NCBI GenBank assembly: GCA_032622095.1
Contig: CP136065.1
Span: 99,145,343 to 99,209,342, forward strand
Reading direction: 5' to 3'
DNA length: 64,000 nucleotides
From: Siphonodentalium dalli
Lineage: Eukaryota; Mollusca; Scaphopoda; Gadilida; Siphonodentaliidae
Part shown: positions 60,133-64,000 of the stretch, one piece after another
Layout: each line of letters starts with the position of its first letter
Numbering within the stretch: position 1 is the first letter of the stretch
Made by a program: the position numbers and the translations under genes
Notes under the pieces: model-generated
Told to the model about the DNA's origin: nothing
Database searches by the model: none
The model's input: the letters and a program-made list of their open reading frames with translations, nothing else

Positions 60133-63100
60133 ATGTCATCAAGTAATGTGGTTACTCTGGATGAGGTCAGGGACTCGGACGCTTATGATTTCGCCGCAAA
60201 ATGGGCCAATATAGAAGAAAATAACGCGGATACGTATTTAGAGCCTAGCATTCTACCCGATAATGATTGTCAGTATTTCTCCCCAACACAGGCCCATGAC
60301 TACTTGAATAAGAAAACAAAATTTTCCATTTTTAACTTGAATTGTAGAAGCTTAAATGCAAACTTCGAATCGACGTGTAACGTACTATGCGACTTGAAAC
60401 CCACCGATGCGTTTGACATAATTGCCCTAACAGAAACTTTTAAAATTAATCAATCATCCGATCACCAAATTCCGGGTTATCATCCTATGGAATTTAGATG
60501 TCGGTTAGACGACGACGATGGCAGGGGAGGTGTATGCTTATTTGTTAAAGACAACATTCCATACAAAATTAGACCTGATCTTACTGAATTCATTCCGCAT
60601 GTAATCGAAACTGTATTTATAGAAATAAAACCAGGAAAGCATAACTCCCATATTGTCGGTTGTGTTTACAGGCCGAATACAGCACCAAAAGCTGATATCG
60701 ATAAATTCATGGCGAAATTTGATGGCATTTTAGAAAAAATCAAAAATCACAAGTCCTACATAGCAGGAGACTTCAACATAGACTTACTTAATTTTAAAAC
60801 GCATTCCAAAACAAATGAATTTATTAACAACATTTTCACCAGAGGATTCGTGCCCACGATAACCAAGCCAACTCGAATGACAGACCACTCAGCTACTCTG
60901 ATCGACAACATTTACACAAACAATATTCGCAATGAACATAGCGCAGGCATAATTACATGTGACGTATCTGACCATTTTGGCATATTCTATAGCGAACCGC
61001 ATAAACAAATACACGCATCTCACACCCTCGACACAGGCCCAAATACCAAACAAAGATCTTTTAGCGCTGAAAATATCAGTAAATTCAAATCTGTTTTACA
61101 AACATGCAAATTTGAATCTGTACTACAATGTAATTCAATTGATCGTGCATACGATAATTTCCTTGAAATATATTTGAATGCCTACGAATTGGCATTTCCA
61201 CCCAAGAATCGTAAAATACCCAAGAAATTTATAAAACGCGAGCCCTGGATGACACGAGGTCTGATTAAATCAAGTATCGTAAAGCAAGAATTATACACCA
61301 ATTCAAGAAACTTAAATCAGCATCCGATCGAGCTACAAATACATATTTAAATTATCGTCAATTATATAATAAACTTCTCAGAAAGAGCAAACAATTATAT
61401 TACTCACGAATTCTTGATGAAAACAAGAACGATCTGAAGAAAACTTGGACAATATTGAAGGGCGCACTAAAGATGGAAGGGGGCACTGTTAATCACCCTA
61501 AGGTCCTTTTCGATAACGGGACTGAAATCACTTGTCCCAGCCTTATGGCTGATAAATTTAATACGTACTTCTCGAGCATTGGGCGTAAAACCAGTCAACT
61601 TGTTGCGAATGAACACAACGCAGATTTTTCTGATTATCTCCGCAATAGAATAGACGACCTTGACATCTTTGATGTTACCCCAACCACAATCCAAGAAATT
61701 ATTTTAACCTGCTTATCAATGAAAGGTAAATCTAGTATGGATTTTAAAGGGATAACCACTAAACTCATGAAGGAAACAATTGAAACCATAGCTCCGGCAT
61801 TGAAACATATATTTAACCTCTCATTTGAACAAGGAATTGTCCCAGAAAAGATGAAAATAGCAAAGGTTGTTCCAATACCAAAAAATAACAATGCACACGA
61901 AATTTCCAACTACAGACCAATCAGCATCCTACCTACTTTTTCCAAGCTGTTAGAACGAATAATGCAAAAACGCCTAATAGATTTTTTAACTGAGCACGAT
62001 ATTTTGTACAAGCACCAATATGGCTTCCGTTCAAACCACTCTACTTTTCATCCAATCGTACATCTTCTCGACCAAATAGCCAATAACAATGATAAAACAA
62101 CCAGGGATTCAACAATAGCACTATTCCTAGACCTCTCTAAAGCATTTGACACTATAAATCATGATATATTAATTTCAAAATTATATCATTACGGGATAAG
62201 GGGTACTGCCCTATCTTGGTTCCAAAGCTATCTAGACAACAGACGACAATATGTTGAACTACAGGGAAATAAATCCAAACTAATGGACATAACGTGCGGA
62301 GTCCCTCAAGGCTCAATACTCGGCCCCATAATTTTTGTAATCTACGCTAACGATATGCCAAACGCGACAAGCATGAATATATTGTCTTACGCAGATGATA
62401 CCACCTTAATGACTAGCGGGGATAACGGTACTCAAATTGAAAGCTATGTGAACAATGAACTACGTAATATATACACCTGGTGTTGCTGCAATAAGCTTTC
62501 TATAAACTCAGAAAAGAGCAATTATATGCTCATTCACCCGGAAAATAACGACACCAAATGGAGCACTATGCAAATTCTCTTAAATAACACAGAATTGAAA
62601 CGTATTGGAAATCGTGAGCACGAAACCTCAACGAAATTTTTAGGCATTCACATAGATGAAAATCTATCATTTAAGAAACACATATCATCAGTCTGCTCCA
62701 AATTAGCGCACGCCATATATCATATAAACAAAGTCAAAAACTTTTTCCCAGGCAGCGCCCTTAAAACGTTATATTATGCCCTAATCCAAAGTCACTTGGT
62801 GTATGGAATCCAGATATGGGGCCATGTTCCAGAGGTAAAACGATTTTTTTTACTACAAAAAAGAGCAATACGAATTGTGTGTAATAAAAAATACAGGAGC
62901 CATACCGAACCTTTGTTTAAAAAAGAGAATATCTTGAAAGTATACGACCTTCACAAAGTCCATACTACCCTATTCATGCATGACTGGTATTACAACCGCC
63001 TGCCTGAATCCTTTTCCCAATTGTTCACTAAACGTATTGCAGGACCAGATACTAGACAACAGCGCCCATTATTCCTCAAAACCCCCGAGAACCTCCTTTT

Positions 63101-63285
63101 CTGAACAGCTACCATTTCATGCATTCCCAACCTCATGGAACAACTTAGATAACACTATGACTAAAAATCAAAGTAGGCATGTATTCAAAAAACACATCAC
63201 AGAGAAAATAATAAGCGCATATTCTAACGATATCAAATGCAAGAATCGAGGATGCCCAGACTGCCCACAGAACGTACCCCGTTAA
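60133..63285 (+). pseudogene. Nearly intact LINE polyprotein: APE endonuclease and reverse transcriptase
   Basis: The plus frame starts at ATG 60133. Endonuclease motifs are FNLNCRSLNAN, IIALTETF, RGGVCLFVKD, CVYRPN, YIAGDFNIDLL and CDVSDHFGIF. The frame breaks near 61300, where one A appears lost (ACCAATTC), and resumes through a basic linker (KQLYYSRILDEN) into the RT: NYRPISILPTFSKLLERIM, YGFRSNHSTF, LFLDLSKAFDTINHD, GVPQGSILGPIIFVIYANDM and the catalytic SYADDT. A second break is one extra C in the run at 63082-63086; the last part reads TSFSEQLPFHAFPTSWNNLD and ends with a CPDCPQ tail at 63285. Unlike the 20-25 kb LINE there is no 2A motif. With only two single-base lesions, both in or next to homopolymers, this copy is recent, or the lesions are assembly errors. 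Confidence 0.93.
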
Positions 63286-63674
63286 GTATACAATACATAT
63301 AACACGTTCAACGTCAATATATACGAATCAGTAGTCCCTGTAACCTCATCCGCCAAACATACTACCCGATCGTCTGAATTTGAACCATATACATGGTATT
63401 GAACATCCCTCGGGTAGTATCCATTTTCACACACTCTTAAACTAAGCCCTAAACTCATAAATTACATATACACAATATGTGCACGGCTCACCCAAGGCCA
63501 TCTTACTATTAGTTATTACTTTCTATATTTACCATACTGGGGATGGCAGGAAGACAGTCTTGCCAGATTATGCCATCCCCCACAATATACGACAGAATTA
63601 TCTATAATTGTTATCATTATTATGTAATATGTATGTGTATTGAAATAAAATATCCTATCCTATCCTATCCTACC
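63286..63674 (+). mobile_element. LINE 3' UTR with two stem-loops and (TATCC)n tail
   Basis: After the stop come two perfect stems: ATACTACCCGA (63359-63369) with TCGGGTAGTAT (63410-63420), and GGGGATGGCA (63539-63548) with TGCCATCCCC (63571-63580). AATAAA follows at 63644-63649, then TATCC repeats to about 63674. CR1, L2 and related LINEs use short 3' repeats rather than poly-A, with 3' stem-loops thought to be recognised by the RT. Confidence 0.8.
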
Positions 63675-63685
63675 TCTTTTGATAA

Positions 63686-64000
63686 GTATACCTGGGAGAT
63701 CCTAATCCTGATTCATTGTTCTTTCACCCAACTGATGCACATGAACTCATGAACATCACCAAGACTATGTTAAGTAAAGTAAGCACAGACCACAATGGGT
63801 ATTCGATGAAAACTATGAAATTTATTATGCCGTTACTCTCAGAACCGATGGCTCACATTATTAATCTTTGCCTTTGCCAGGGAATATTTCCAGATGAGAT
63901 GAAAATAGCCAAGGTTATTCCGGTGTATAAATCTGGTGACAAAACTAATGTAAAAAATTATAGACCAATTAGCCTGCTGCCCATGTTTTCTAAACTTGTC
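63686..64000 (+). pseudogene. LINE reverse transcriptase fragment, cut by window edge
   Basis: A plus frame opens at 63686 and runs off the edge: NPDSLFFHPTDAHELMNI, DHNGYSMKTMKFIMPLL, GIFPDEMKIAKVIPVYKSGD and NYRPISLLPMFSKLV. This is the linker end and the first RT blocks of a second LINE, of a different sequence from its left neighbour. It starts about 12 bp after the tail of the preceding LINE, with no endonuclease of its own in between. Whether it is 5'-truncated or split by the neighbour's insertion cannot be decided here. Confidence 0.85.

Overview
The window is nuclear DNA of a multicellular animal. It is AT-rich and intron-bearing, full of degenerate non-LTR retrotransposons, foldback and MITE-like DNA elements, microsatellites and minisatellites, with no bacterial-style operons. 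The repeat style and a TATDN2-like gene relic suggest a marine invertebrate, possibly a mollusc or another lophotrochozoan. That placement is inference; nothing here identifies a species. No complete single-copy housekeeping gene, rRNA or tRNA was recognised.

Layout. (1) 100-1307, minus strand: three spliced coding exons of a small Ser/Pro-rich protein of unknown function. (2) 2.7-4.2 kb: a duplicated block studded with CTTAAG-centred palindromes. (3) 6.0-7.3 kb: diverged tandem repeats ending in (GACA)n. (4) 10.8-12.1 kb, minus strand: phase-compatible exon-like ORFs, one with Ig-like features, next to a half foldback MITE. (5) 13.9-15.4 kb: dispersed repeats and a near-perfect 166-bp hairpin. 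(6) 17.0-18.2 kb: a 36-bp minisatellite whose substitutions look synonymous in a plus-strand Ser/Thr-rich frame. (7) 18.7-19.7 kb, minus strand: a frameshifted TATDN2-like TatD hydrolase pseudogene. (8) 20.3-25 kb, minus strand: a jockey/CR1/L2-like LINE with a 2A-like DIEINPGP motif before its endonuclease, interrupted by a roughly 1-kb DNA transposon.

(9) 26-32.5 kb: stacked local duplications. (10) 32.8-34.3 kb, minus strand: an intact 501-codon LINE ORF1-like gene with no neighbouring ORF2. (11) 36.0-36.9 kb: a 74-bp satellite with four-unit higher-order structure. (12) 38.8-39.7 kb: an internally deleted 2A-type LINE relic. (13) 41.4-49.7 kb: foldback MITEs, a TTAA-flanked MITE, and a 4.5-kb TTAA-bounded element with long inverted arms around a minisatellite core. 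(14) 54.9-58.2 kb: a LINE linker fragment and layered tandem repeats. (15) 60.1-63.7 kb, plus strand: a nearly intact LINE broken by two single-base frameshifts, with 3' hairpins and a (TATCC)n tail, followed by another RT fragment running off the right edge.

The window reads as a transposon graveyard with nested insertions. The strongest leads are the 2A-bearing LINE family, the large TTAA-bounded foldback element, the coding-like minisatellite, the higher-order satellite, and the solitary intact ORF1-like gene.
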